From the NCBI GenBank assembly GCA_964458575.1, contig CAYWMD010000006.1, positions 128,981 through 192,980 on the forward strand: a stretch of 64,000 nucleotides of DNA. The letters are read 5' to 3'. The position numbers and the translations under genes are program-made. The notes beneath the pieces were generated by a model. The model worked only from the letters and a program-made list of their open reading frames with translations. It did not search any database and had not been told where the DNA came from. The DNA comes from CAYWMD01 sp964458575. GTDB taxonomy: Bacteria; Verrucomicrobiota; Verrucomicrobiia; Limisphaerales; JADLHS01. This document shows, piece after piece, positions 7,014 through 15,452 of this stretch (position 1 is its first letter; every line of letters starts with the position of its first letter).

Positions 7014-9390
7014 AACGAATGTAGAAATCGGAAATTCAGAAAACAAAAATCACAAAGACAAACCCATCAACGCCGGCAAAGACCTGTCCCAATTCCCGCC
7101 TGGACGCAAGCGCTTGCCGGCTCTCCCGGAAAATCTTCTACGTCTCTTTGCGCTCGGTCTCGCCCTGCTTTGCCTGGCGGCCATGCACCTCCACGCCTGC
7201 GGTCCAGACTTTCCCAACAACCTGCTGGATCGCGGAGACGAGGCCGTGCTGGCGGCACCGGTGGCGGATTTCGAACGCGAACTGCAGCGATTGAAACTCG
7301 CCCCCAGCCGCTTCAACGCCGTTCTCGCGACGAATTCCTACGAAGCGGCAACGATGGATGCGGAGCTGGCTGACCTGGCCAGGGCCTTGCAGCGTGCCGA
7401 CGTTGCGGTCGAAGAAGCTGCGCGAATCCAAAGTGCGCACCAAGCGAACCGCGACAAACTGCGCAAGTATCAAACTGCTTTCGCGGCCTGGAACGATGCG
7501 ATCGCCAAAAGCCCGACGCCCCCGGCCTGTCCGGTGCTGGACGAGGTAGCCGGCCTGCCCGGGGAATTCGCGGATTATCTGGCCGGCGCCATCTCGTTTC
7601 ACGATCCAGCGACCAGCGCCCTGGCCCGCGCCGCCTGGGAGAAATTGCTCGCGCGCCCGGCCTCCGAACGCAAATACAAATCCACCTGGGCCGCCTTCAT
7701 GCTGGGAAAGTTGTGGGAAAATGAAGATGACGACAAGGCCGTTGAATATTTCCAAATGACCCGCGAGCTGGCGAAGCAGCGCTTTGCAGATGCGCTCGGG
7801 CTGGCGACCGCGGCGACCGGCCGGGAGGCGCGCGTGGAACTACGCCGGAAGCATTTTGGCCGCGCCATGAAACTCTACCTTGAACAATACGCCAGCGGCG
7901 ACATGTCCGCGGTGGCTTCATTGCGTTGGACGGCGCAACAAGCGCTGGCCGACGGCGTGGAAGAACTCGCGTCATTGGCCGCCTTGCCGGACACTCAGTC
8001 AGTCATCACGGCGCATTTGATCTCCGGTGAACGCGAACGCGATTTCGCCGACGGCGACTACACGCGGGCCGATTCCGTGACCGCCTGGTTGCAGGCGGTC
8101 GAGGCCGCGAATGTGACCGACGTGGACTCCGCCGAGCGTCTGGCGTTGGCCGCGTACCAGGCCGGTAATTTTGAGATCGCACAACGTTGGGTCAAACGCG
8201 CGGCCAACACGCCGGTGGCGCGCTGGCTTCAGGCAAAGCTGTGGTTGCATGCCGGCAAACTTGAAGCCGCGGCGAACTTGCTGGCGGCGGTTGTCCGTTC
8301 CCTGCCGCCAGAGGACGCGGCTGAAGCAGCAGACACCGCTACGTTTGCCGACAGCCTCCACGTGGACGAAACACGCCCGGTGCGCGCCCAGATACTGGGT
8401 GAACTCGGCGTGTTGCAGTTGACCCGGCGCGATTTTACGCTGGCGCTGGACGCGTTGCTCCGCGCCGGCTGCTGGATGGATGCGGCCTACGTTGCCGAGC
8501 GGGTGCTCACCACGGACGAATTGAAAGATTACGTTGACCGGGCTTGGCCCGCCGCAGAAGCAGAAGCCATGACCGGGAACAACGCCCCGGCTGAGGTCGC
8601 GTCCACTTCGCCGGCCGCGTTCCGCGAACAGATTCGCTATTTGCTCGCGCGCCGGTTGACGCGGGAAGATCGCAACGACCAGTCGGCGGAATATTATCCG
8701 GCGCAGTGGCGGAGCAAGTACCAGGAGTTGATCATCTCCTTGCAGGCCGGCTGGAACGAAGCGTTGACCGCCAATGATCGCGCGCGGTGGCTGTTCAACG
8801 CCGCCGGCATCGCGCGCACCAACGGAATGGAATTGCTGGGCACGGAAGTCGAACCGGACTGGCAGGTTCACGGGGGCAACTACACCTATGGCGTCACCGG
8901 GGCCGATCGCGCCGCCAACACCGCGGACGCACGCATCAACGTAGCCAGTGCCGAGGAAATCACCCGCGCCACACGGCATCATGCCGATCCCGAAGTGCGT
9001 TTTCATTACCGCTATCAGGCCGCGTTTCTCGGCTGGGAGGCGGCAAAGTTGATGCCGGATAACTCCGACGACACGGCGCGGGTGCTTTACACGTCGGGTT
9101 CGTGGTTGAAGGAGCGCGACCCTGAAACCGCGGATCTGTTTTACAAGGCGCTCGTGCGGCGTTGTCGCAAGACCGAACTCGGCGACGAGGCCGACCGGCG
9201 ACGCTGGTTTCCGCCGTTGGACGCAACCGGGAAAATTATGCGCCTCGAGGAAGAAGTCATCGAGCCGGAGACCGAACCAATCCCAGAGATTGAGACGACT
9301 GATCCTGAGGCAGCCGACCCCGATGTGGAAAACATCCTGGAACTCGTGAACGAACTCGTCCCAGCCGAATCACACGCAGAAGATCGTTAG
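6970..9390 (+). CDS. Large exported helical-repeat protein of unknown function (up to 806 aa)
   Basis: The start is uncertain. The longest frame begins with TTG inside the DUF3142 gene, and a TTG at 7114 immediately before the signal sequence is a reasonable alternative. The signal region LFALGLALLCLAAMHLHAC is followed by CGPDFPNN, so the Cys could be a lipoprotein site, although His at -2 is atypical. The remainder is Ala/Leu/Glu-rich alpha-helical sequence with degenerate TPR-like periodicity (for example LAAYQAGNFEIAQRWVKRA and LQLTRRDFTLALDALLRAG). The C-terminus is acidic (EPETEPIPEIETTDPEAADPD, shortened). No catalytic motif is seen. The last 21 bases overlap lutC convergently. Confidence 0.65.
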   Translation: MIVTVRCGVNLNNYETNVEIGNSENKNHKDKPINAGKDLSQFPPGRKRLPALPENLLRLFALGLALLCLAAMHLHACGPDFPNNLLDRGDEAVLAAPVADFERELQRLKLAPSRFNAVLATNSYEAATMDAELADLARALQRADVAVEEAARIQSAHQANRDKLRKYQTAFAAWNDAIAKSPTPPACPVLDEVAGLPGEFADYLAGAISFHDPATSALARAAWEKLLARPASERKYKSTWAAFMLGKLWENEDDDKAVEYFQMTRELAKQRFADALGLATAATGREARVELRRKHFGRAMKLYLEQYASGDMSAVASLRWTAQQALADGVEELASLAALPDTQSVITAHLISGERERDFADGDYTRADSVTAWLQAVEAANVTDVDSAERLALAAYQAGNFEIAQRWVKRAANTPVARWLQAKLWLHAGKLEAAANLLAAVVRSLPPEDAAEAADTATFADSLHVDETRPVRAQILGELGVLQLTRRDFTLALDALLRAGCWMDAAYVAERVLTTDELKDYVDRAWPAAEAEAMTGNNAPAEVASTSPAAFREQIRYLLARRLTREDRNDQSAEYYPAQWRSKYQELIISLQAGWNEALTANDRARWLFNAAGIARTNGMELLGTEVEPDWQVHGGNYTYGVTGADRAANTADARINVASAEEITRATRHHADPEVRFHYRYQAAFLGWEAAKLMPDNSDDTARVLYTSGSWLKERDPETADLFYKALVRRCRKTELGDEADRRRWFPPLDATGKIMRLEEEVIEPETEPIPEIETTDPEAADPDVENILELVNELVPAESHAEDR

Positions 9391-10032
9391 CTGCTTCGGC
9401 CCGTGCGCACCGAGGACGAGGATGCGCTCGATGTCACCGGTCCGGCTCGGGCCGGTGATAAACGAAATCATGCTCGGATAATTCGTGCCGTGCTTGGATT
9501 TCACGAGCGTAAACGCCGCCGGCAGGTCCGGCACGAGTTGCTCACGGCGCGCGATGACGACGTGATGCGGCGGCAGGCAGGACAACGCGCGGCCTCCGGC
9601 TGTTCGGCTGGTGACGACAACCGTTCCGGTCTGAGCGACCAGCGCGTCGCACTCGGAGATGCCAACGTCGCATTGCTCCAATTCGTGTTTGTCGTATTCG
9701 CTGGTGGTGATCACCAGCGGCAGCCCCAGCGACTGCGCGGCGGTTTCGGCCAGTTGCCCCCGGTGCGTCGCGGCTCGCTTCCAACCTTCGGAATCGCGGA
9801 GCGCCCGCAATTCAGCGGTGAGTTGGTTGTTGTCCTGTACCACCCTGAACGCGGCCTTCAGTTCAGCCGCGTTCTTGCCGAAGAGCGCGAGTTGTTCGTC
9901 GAACGTTGCGCCCACCGCCGGCAATACGCGCCGATGGTCCGCCGTCGTCGGCAACCCTTTCGGGCCGTGCGCGTGCGCCTTCACAGTCAACGCCTCGCGG
10001 ATACGGGCAAAAATGTTTTCGCGTTCAGGCAT
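9370..10032 (-). CDS. lutC: LutC-like LUD-domain protein of lactate utilisation
   Basis: A 220-residue protein of the LUD family (LutC/YkgG). LutC works with LutA and LutB in an iron-sulfur complex that oxidises L-lactate to pyruvate. Family features are the ISECDALVAQTGTVVVTS block, the LPPHHVVIA segment and the SFITGPSRTGDIERILVLGAHGP C-terminus (shown as separate pieces of one region). I prefer the MPEREN start; nine further upstream codons derive from the flanking inverted repeat. It is the last gene of the run rhaA, rhamnosidase, lutA, lutB, lutC. Its stop overlaps the stop of the convergent plus-strand gene by 21 bases. Confidence 0.85.
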   Translation of the reverse strand: MPERENIFARIREALTVKAHAHGPKGLPTTADHRRVLPAVGATFDEQLALFGKNAAELKAAFRVVQDNNQLTAELRALRDSEGWKRAATHRGQLAETAAQSLGLPLVITTSEYDKHELEQCDVGISECDALVAQTGTVVVTSRTAGGRALSCLPPHHVVIARREQLVPDLPAAFTLVKSKHGTNYPSMISFITGPSRTGDIERILVLGAHGPKQLTIFCV

Positions 10033-10043
10033 GGGAAGATTTG

Positions 10044-10162
10044 AAACCACGAAATACACTAAAACCAGAACGCAGAGGGCAGAGGTAGGAAGTCATAGGG
10101 CGATCGTCCGACTCTTGATTTTCGCCCTCAGCTTTCGTGTAGTTCGTGTATTTCGAGGTTAA
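10044..10162. repeat. ACCACGAAA-type inverted repeat between lutB and lutC
   Basis: The left arm AAACCACGAAATACACTAAA (from 10044) and the right arm CTTTCGTGTAGTTCGTGTAT ending TTCGAGGTT (to 10160) are imperfect inverted repeats of one another. The same element type occurs at 52922-53062. It fills the whole 100-base gap between the two lut genes. Confidence 0.6.
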
Positions 10163-10164
10163 CT

Positions 10165-11559
10165 TCATTTCCTTTCCTCCCACCACTCGCGGAAACTTTG
10201 TTTCGCCACTGGCGGTAAGTCGCGAGTCTTGGTCCATGCCTGTGCCGGATCGAGCACCGTGCCGTTGAACAGTCCGCGCAATTTCATTCCGATGCGGCTT
10301 AGTTTCGTCGTGAGCGACCAGAAACCGGGACTGTTCGCGATCGGTGCGAAGATTTTGAATGCGAGCTTTTGCCACCAACTGGGTTTGCCCCACGACGCGT
10401 TCCGGCGGTTTTGCAGCAGGTGATGATGCAAATCAATTTTCACTGGGCACGTCTCGGTGCAGGCGCCGCAAAGCGATGAGGCGTAGCTCAGATGCTTCCA
10501 ATCCTGCAAGTCGCGCAGGTGCGGCGTGATGACCGAACCAATCGGGCCACCGTAAACCGTGCCGTAGGTGTGCCCGCCGACATTGCGGAAAATCGGGCAA
10601 ACATTCAGGCACGCGCCGCAACGAATGCAATGCAGCGCGTCGCGCTGTTCCGCATCAGCGAGGAGCGTGGTGCGCTGGTTGTCCAGAAGCACGACGTGGT
10701 ATTCCTCCGGACCGTCGGCTTCGCCCGGTTGGCGCGGGCCGCCGTACATTGTGTTGTAACAGGTAATCGGCTGGCCAGTGCCCATGACGGCAAGCATGGG
10801 CAGAAAAAGCGTAAGGTCCTCCAGCCGTGGCAGCACTTTCTCGATGCCAACCAGCGTGATCATCGTCCTGGGTAATGCCGCCGTGAGGCGGGCGTTGCCT
10901 TCATTTTCCGTGATGGAAATCATGCCGGTCTCGGCGATGGCGAAATTCGCCCCGGTGATGCCGACGTCGGCTTGCAGATATTTCTGCCGTAGCACGCGAC
11001 GGGCAACCATCGTGAGTTCCTCCGGCTCATCGGAGGGCGCATCGTGCAACTTGCGCTCGAAAACCGCTTTGATGTCACCACGCGTGAGGTGCATCGCGGG
11101 AAAAACAAGATGATACGGCGGCTCCTCGCGAAGCTGGACGATGAATTCGCCGAGGTCGGACTCCACGACTTCGTATCCCGCCTTCTCCATCGCGTCGTTG
11201 AGGTGAATTTCCTCGGAGGTCATCGCCTTGGATTTCACGATAACCTTGGCATTCTTCTCGCGCAGAATTCCGAAGATGATGTCGCGCGCCTGTTGCGCGT
11301 TGCTCGCCCAATGGACCTTCGTGCCGCGCGCTTCAAGGTTGCGGGCCAGTTGTTCGAGGTGCTGGTCAAGGTGGTTGACCGCTTCAAACTTCGTTTGCGA
11401 AGCGAGCTGCCGCGCGCCCTGCCAGTCTTGAAACCACAGCTTGCGCTGATCGCGGACGGTCTCGTACTTGCCCATCGCCGTCTGGATGATGCCGCGATGG
11501 CGCAAGTCGGCGGAAACCCGGCGGGCGTCGTCTTTGAAATGGGTGGCTGGCGCGCTCAT
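10165..11559 (-). CDS. lutB: LutB-like iron-sulfur protein of lactate utilisation
   Basis: A 464-residue protein combining an N-terminal LUD domain (VIVKSKAMTSEEIHLN, GITGANFAIAETGMI) with a ferredoxin-type domain holding two 4Fe-4S motifs, CIRCGACLNVCP and CGACTETCP. In Bacillus the homologous LutABC complex converts L-lactate to pyruvate. The start at MSAPATHF is chosen because the longer frame reads back through a palindromic repeat. Position in one run with rhamnose genes suggests it oxidises lactate formed from lactaldehyde, an inference. C-terminal DUF-like tail is rich in Trp/Lys. Confidence 0.92.
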   Translation of the reverse strand: MSAPATHFKDDARRVSADLRHRGIIQTAMGKYETVRDQRKLWFQDWQGARQLASQTKFEAVNHLDQHLEQLARNLEARGTKVHWASNAQQARDIIFGILREKNAKVIVKSKAMTSEEIHLNDAMEKAGYEVVESDLGEFIVQLREEPPYHLVFPAMHLTRGDIKAVFERKLHDAPSDEPEELTMVARRVLRQKYLQADVGITGANFAIAETGMISITENEGNARLTAALPRTMITLVGIEKVLPRLEDLTLFLPMLAVMGTGQPITCYNTMYGGPRQPGEADGPEEYHVVLLDNQRTTLLADAEQRDALHCIRCGACLNVCPIFRNVGGHTYGTVYGGPIGSVITPHLRDLQDWKHLSYASSLCGACTETCPVKIDLHHHLLQNRRNASWGKPSWWQKLAFKIFAPIANSPGFWSLTTKLSRIGMKLRGLFNGTVLDPAQAWTKTRDLPPVAKQSFREWWEERK

Positions 11560-11583
11560 CGAGGAATCTTGGTAACTCCACAA

Positions 11584-11741
11584 CTCTCCCTCACCCTGAC
11601 CCTCTCGCGCTGGGAGAGGGAACAGCAAACGATTGGCCTACACATTTCGAATGAGCGTCCGGCAAATCCCGTCGCAGGTTGTCGCACGAGACTGACTGCG
11701 ATTCTCCCTCTCCCAGCGGGAGAGGGCCGGGGTGAGGGAGA
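11584..11741. repeat. Inverted pair of CCTCTCCC/GGGAGAGG palindromic repeats between lutA and lutB
   Basis: Copy 2 (11584-11620) and copy 3 (11703-11741) lie in opposite orientation, separated by about 82 bases. They could fold as two local hairpins or as one large stem. They make up most of the 208-base lutA-lutB gap. The same family occurs at 2393-2437 and 63967-64000. Confidence 0.75.
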
Positions 11742-11767
11742 GCGCACCGGAAATGTCACGCCAGTCG

Positions 11768-12484
11768 TCATTGTTGCACCAAGATTTCCGCCAAATGAAT
11801 CGTCTTGATCGGCTTCTTCTGCCGGTCGGCCAGGCCTTGAATCTGCATCAGACAACTCGAATCGCACGACACGATGTATTCCGCCTTCGTGTCGAGCGCG
11901 CTCGTGCATTTGACCTCGCCCATCGCGGTGGAGATGGCGGGAAACTTGGCCGAGAACGTACCACCGAAACCGCAGCAGGTTTCTGCCGCGCCCATTTCAA
12001 TCAATTCCAGCCCGCGCACCCGGGCCAGCAATTCCCGTGGCGGCCGTTTGTTGTTCAACTCGCGCAAGCCGTGGCAGCCGTCGTGGAACGTGACCTTGTG
12101 CGGGAACTTGGCGCCGAGGTCGGTGACGCCGAGTTTGTTGACAAGAAAGCCGGAAAACTCCCAACACTTCGGGGCGAGCGCACGGGCCGCTTGTTCATGC
12201 TCCGTACCGGTGAAAAGTTCCGGATAAAACACTTTCATCATCGCGCCACACGAACCGCTGGCGATGACCACGACTTCGGCATCCTTGAGCGATTCAAGCA
12301 TCTGGACGGCGATGTCGCGGCTTTCGTTCCAATAACCAGTGTTGAAAGCCGGCTGACCGCAGCATGCCGGGCCTTTCGGGCAAATGACTTTGTGCCCGAG
12401 CTTTTCCAAAATTCGCACCATGGCGATGCCGACCTGCGGATAAAACAGGTCCACGAAACACGGAATGAAAAGCGTTACCGTCAT
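11768..12484 (-). CDS. lutA: LutA-like cysteine-rich (CCG-domain) lactate utilisation protein
   Basis: A 238-residue protein with two CCG (cysteine-rich) domains, the heterodisulfide-reductase-like fold found in LutA/YkgE and glycolate oxidase GlcF. Motifs visible are PCFVDLFYP, GPACCGQPAFNTG, the FHDGCHGLREL segment, ETCCGFGGTFS and CDSSCLMQI. MTVTLF matches the family N-terminus better than the longer MGSMASG start. It begins 39 bases after the stop of the rhamnosidase gene, which supports a common transcript. It acts in the cytoplasm as part of the LutABC lactate-oxidising complex. Confidence 0.9.
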   Translation of the reverse strand: MTVTLFIPCFVDLFYPQVGIAMVRILEKLGHKVICPKGPACCGQPAFNTGYWNESRDIAVQMLESLKDAEVVVIASGSCGAMMKVFYPELFTGTEHEQAARALAPKCWEFSGFLVNKLGVTDLGAKFPHKVTFHDGCHGLRELNNKRPPRELLARVRGLELIEMGAAETCCGFGGTFSAKFPAISTAMGEVKCTSALDTKAEYIVSCDSSCLMQIQGLADRQKKPIKTIHLAEILVQQ

Positions 12485-12523
12485 ACCCGAAGCCATGCTA
12501 CCCATCCATGCTGCAATGTCGAA

Positions 12524-15439
12524 TCACTTCCCAAACGGACAGGCGAATTTATAGTTGCCAGATTCGACCGCCAACGCGACGCGGTTGTCGGCGCGACGAA
12601 GCAACCTCACCCCCGAGGTCCTGGTCAGCGACCGTCCCCTCTCGGTGATTTTTTCATCGTTGTCCGTCGGCAGAAACACCGTTGCCGTCGTGTTCGCCGG
12701 AATCGTTGTTTCCAGTTCGAACCGGCCGTCCTTCATTCGCCAGTTGCTGACGATGCGACCGTGAATTGAGTCGTAGTGAGCTTTGACCCAATTGATCGGT
12801 TCGCCGGCTGGGTTACTTCCGGGCGTCGCCGGGGACGGCCGGATGATGATGCGTTGATAGCCCGGCCCGTCGGTTTCAATGCCGGCCAGCGTTGTGAACA
12901 TCCACTCGCCCACCGCGCCAAAGGCATAGTGGGAGAAGGAATTCATCGAGGCGTTTTGTTCGCCGCCAAAGCCTTTGTCCTTCGTGTAACTGTTCCAACG
13001 CTCCCAGATCGTGGTCGCGCCCTGCTCCACCTCGTAGCCCCACGACGGGAATTTGCGACTTTGAAAATGCTTCACGGCGAGGTCGTGTTCGCCAACGCTC
13101 GACAGCGCCGGCAACAGCGGACGTGTCCCGAGGAAGCCGGTGGTCATCCCGGAATTGTCGGCGGTCTCTCCCGCGCGCAGTTTGTCGGCGAGAATCCTGC
13201 CGGCAATTGCACGATGTTTCGGCGCGAGCAAATCCATTTGCAACGCGAGGACGTAGGCGGTCTGGTTGTCCACAGTGAGCGAACCGTCGGGTTTCACATA
13301 CTCGCGATTGAACGCCGCCTTGATGCTGTTGAACATCTCGCGGTAAACTTGCGCTTCGTCCGCCTTCCCGATGGCTGCCGCCATTTCACTCATGAGCCGC
13401 GCGCTGTAGGCGAAATACGCCGTGTCAATGAACTCGAGGGGTGTTTTTGGACCGAAGGAGAGCCAGTCGCCCCAGTCATTGCCGTGCTTGACGCCAAGGA
13501 AGTTCTTGCTGGTCGCCTTGCGCCAATCGAGGAACTTCACCATGAACGGCCAGCAGCGTTCGATCACGCGCGTGTCGCCGTAAGCCTGCCAAATCGTCCA
13601 GGGGCAAATCACTCCCGCGTCGCACCACGCCGTGCCGAAATCCCAGCCGTGTTGAAACGGATACGGCGCGTAACCGGGAAACGTGCCGCTCGGCCGCTGC
13701 GACTCCATCAATTCGCGCAGCCACTTGGTGTAAAACGCGGCCACGTCCGCGTTGTAAGTTGCAGCGCGCACAAACGCCTGCGCGTCGCCGGTCCAACCGA
13801 AGCGTTCGTCGCGTTGCGGACAATCGGTCGGCAGGTCAATGAAGTTGGCGCGCTGCGTCCAGACGATGTTCTTGTAAAGCCGGTTGATAACCGGATCGGA
13901 ACACTCGAACCCGCCAGTCAAGGGCGTGTCGCTGTGCAGCACAATACCCGTGACGGCATCCTTGTCCGGTTTGCCGGGATAGCCCGTGAGTTCGACATAT
14001 TGAAAGCCGTGAAACGTGAAACGCGGCACGAAGGTTTCGCCGGCGCGGTCGCCGCGCAGAACGTAGTGGTCAATCGCCCGCGCCTTGCGGAGGTTTTCGG
14101 TCATCAACCTGCCATCCGGATGCAGCATTTCACCGTAGCGTAGTTGAATCTTCGTACCGGCCGGACCTTTCACTTTCAACCGAATCGTGCCGGCGAAATT
14201 TTGGCCGAGATTGAACAGATAGACGCCACTGGCCGGCGAGGTGATCGCGACGGGCTTGATTTCCTCCGTCGCGCGCACCGGGACGCCGGGGAAGGCTTCA
14301 AGCTTGGGCGGCGCCTTGAAACCCAAATCTACAGGGCGGCCTTTGACTTCGAGCTTCTCCCCGGGATTTTCCGGATTTCGAAACTCGTAGAACGTCGCGG
14401 ATTGCGGGCCGTTTTCTTGGGCGAGGATGGCGGATTGCCACGAGCTATCGTCAAATCGTGGTCTGGCCCAACCCGGTTGCTCCTTTTGCGCATCGTAAAA
14501 CTCGCCCATGAGAAAGTCCGCTTCTCGGATCGGGCCGGCGCCGGTGACTTTCCACGACGGATCACTGACGATGGTTTCGCGCGAACCATCGGCATACTCG
14601 ATTTCGAGTTGGGCCATAAGTGCCGGTGTTTTGCCGTACGTGTAACGCCCGATTTTTTCCGTCCCAATTCCGGTAAGCAGACCGAAGCCGATGTACCCCG
14701 AATACCAGCCATCCGCCACCCACGCGCCGATGGCGTTGTCTCCCTTCTCAATCATTGGCGTGACATCGTAGGTCCAATAGTAGGCCCGCTGGCGATAGTC
14801 GGTCCAACCGGGCGCGAAGAATGCATCACCGACACGGCGACCGTTCAGGTAGAGTTCATAAATGCCCAAAGCGGTGGCGTAAATCGTGGCGCGCTTCACG
14901 GGCTTGGCTGCGGCGAATTCGCGGCGATACTGACGTGCGGGCGGGAGAAAAAGTTCCTTGCGATCTTTGTAAACCGGCGTGTCGTCGCGGAAGCTGATGT
15001 ATTGCGCCTGCCAGTCCGTCGGCTTGAGCAAACCCATCGTCCACGACGCCGGTTCGCTCCATGACGACGCCTTCCCGTCTTTGTCCCAAACGCGAATTTT
15101 CCAAAAGCACTGCTGGCGCGAGCCGAGCAGTTTGCCCGAATAAACGATGTTCACCGTCTGATTGCCCGCCAGCTTGCCGCTGTCCCAAACGTCCCCTTGA
15201 TCTTTCCGCAACAACGACTCGCTGCTCGCCACGAGGATGTGATACGCGGTTTGCTGCTGGCCGCGCTCCTTTGCTTCGACGCGCCAGCTCAGGCGCGGCT
15301 GGGTTTCATCAATGCCCAGCGGATTGTTCCGATATTCGCAGCGAAGAGCGGCCGGGCGCAACCCTCCCATCGCCGACGCCCCTCCCATCGTCAAAAGCAC
15401 CACACCCAGTCCGGCAGCCAGAATACGATTTGTGTTCAT
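12524..15439 (-). CDS. Alpha-L-rhamnosidase, glycoside hydrolase family 78
   Basis: A 971-residue exported enzyme that hydrolyses terminal alpha-L-rhamnose from polysaccharides or glycosides by inversion. The signal peptide ends near GGASAMGG. Domains in order are the N-terminal beta domains (residues about 30-440, including LRCEYRNNPLGID and WDSGKL), the (alpha/alpha)6 catalytic barrel (about 500-860) and a C-terminal beta domain. The signature DCPQRDERFGWTGD places the likely general acid at Glu545. A second acidic residue in TTIWERWNS (Glu813) fits the general base, by analogy with characterised GH78 enzymes. It begins 13 bases after the rhamnose isomerase stop, so the two are co-transcribed. 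Confidence 0.95.
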   Translation of the reverse strand: MNTNRILAAGLGVVLLTMGGASAMGGLRPAALRCEYRNNPLGIDETQPRLSWRVEAKERGQQQTAYHILVASSESLLRKDQGDVWDSGKLAGNQTVNIVYSGKLLGSRQQCFWKIRVWDKDGKASSWSEPASWTMGLLKPTDWQAQYISFRDDTPVYKDRKELFLPPARQYRREFAAAKPVKRATIYATALGIYELYLNGRRVGDAFFAPGWTDYRQRAYYWTYDVTPMIEKGDNAIGAWVADGWYSGYIGFGLLTGIGTEKIGRYTYGKTPALMAQLEIEYADGSRETIVSDPSWKVTGAGPIREADFLMGEFYDAQKEQPGWARPRFDDSSWQSAILAQENGPQSATFYEFRNPENPGEKLEVKGRPVDLGFKAPPKLEAFPGVPVRATEEIKPVAITSPASGVYLFNLGQNFAGTIRLKVKGPAGTKIQLRYGEMLHPDGRLMTENLRKARAIDHYVLRGDRAGETFVPRFTFHGFQYVELTGYPGKPDKDAVTGIVLHSDTPLTGGFECSDPVINRLYKNIVWTQRANFIDLPTDCPQRDERFGWTGDAQAFVRAATYNADVAAFYTKWLRELMESQRPSGTFPGYAPYPFQHGWDFGTAWCDAGVICPWTIWQAYGDTRVIERCWPFMVKFLDWRKATSKNFLGVKHGNDWGDWLSFGPKTPLEFIDTAYFAYSARLMSEMAAAIGKADEAQVYREMFNSIKAAFNREYVKPDGSLTVDNQTAYVLALQMDLLAPKHRAIAGRILADKLRAGETADNSGMTTGFLGTRPLLPALSSVGEHDLAVKHFQSRKFPSWGYEVEQGATTIWERWNSYTKDKGFGGEQNASMNSFSHYAFGAVGEWMFTTLAGIETDGPGYQRIIIRPSPATPGSNPAGEPINWVKAHYDSIHGRIVSNWRMKDGRFELETTIPANTTATVFLPTDNDEKITERGRSLTRTSGVRLLRRADNRVALAVESGNYKFACPFGK

Positions 15440-15452
15440 GAAAGCACCCCAT

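Noticed and set aside
9370..9390. Frameshift or assembly error where two genes overlap
   Set aside because: The overlap is between convergent stop codons and both proteins keep normal C-termini.
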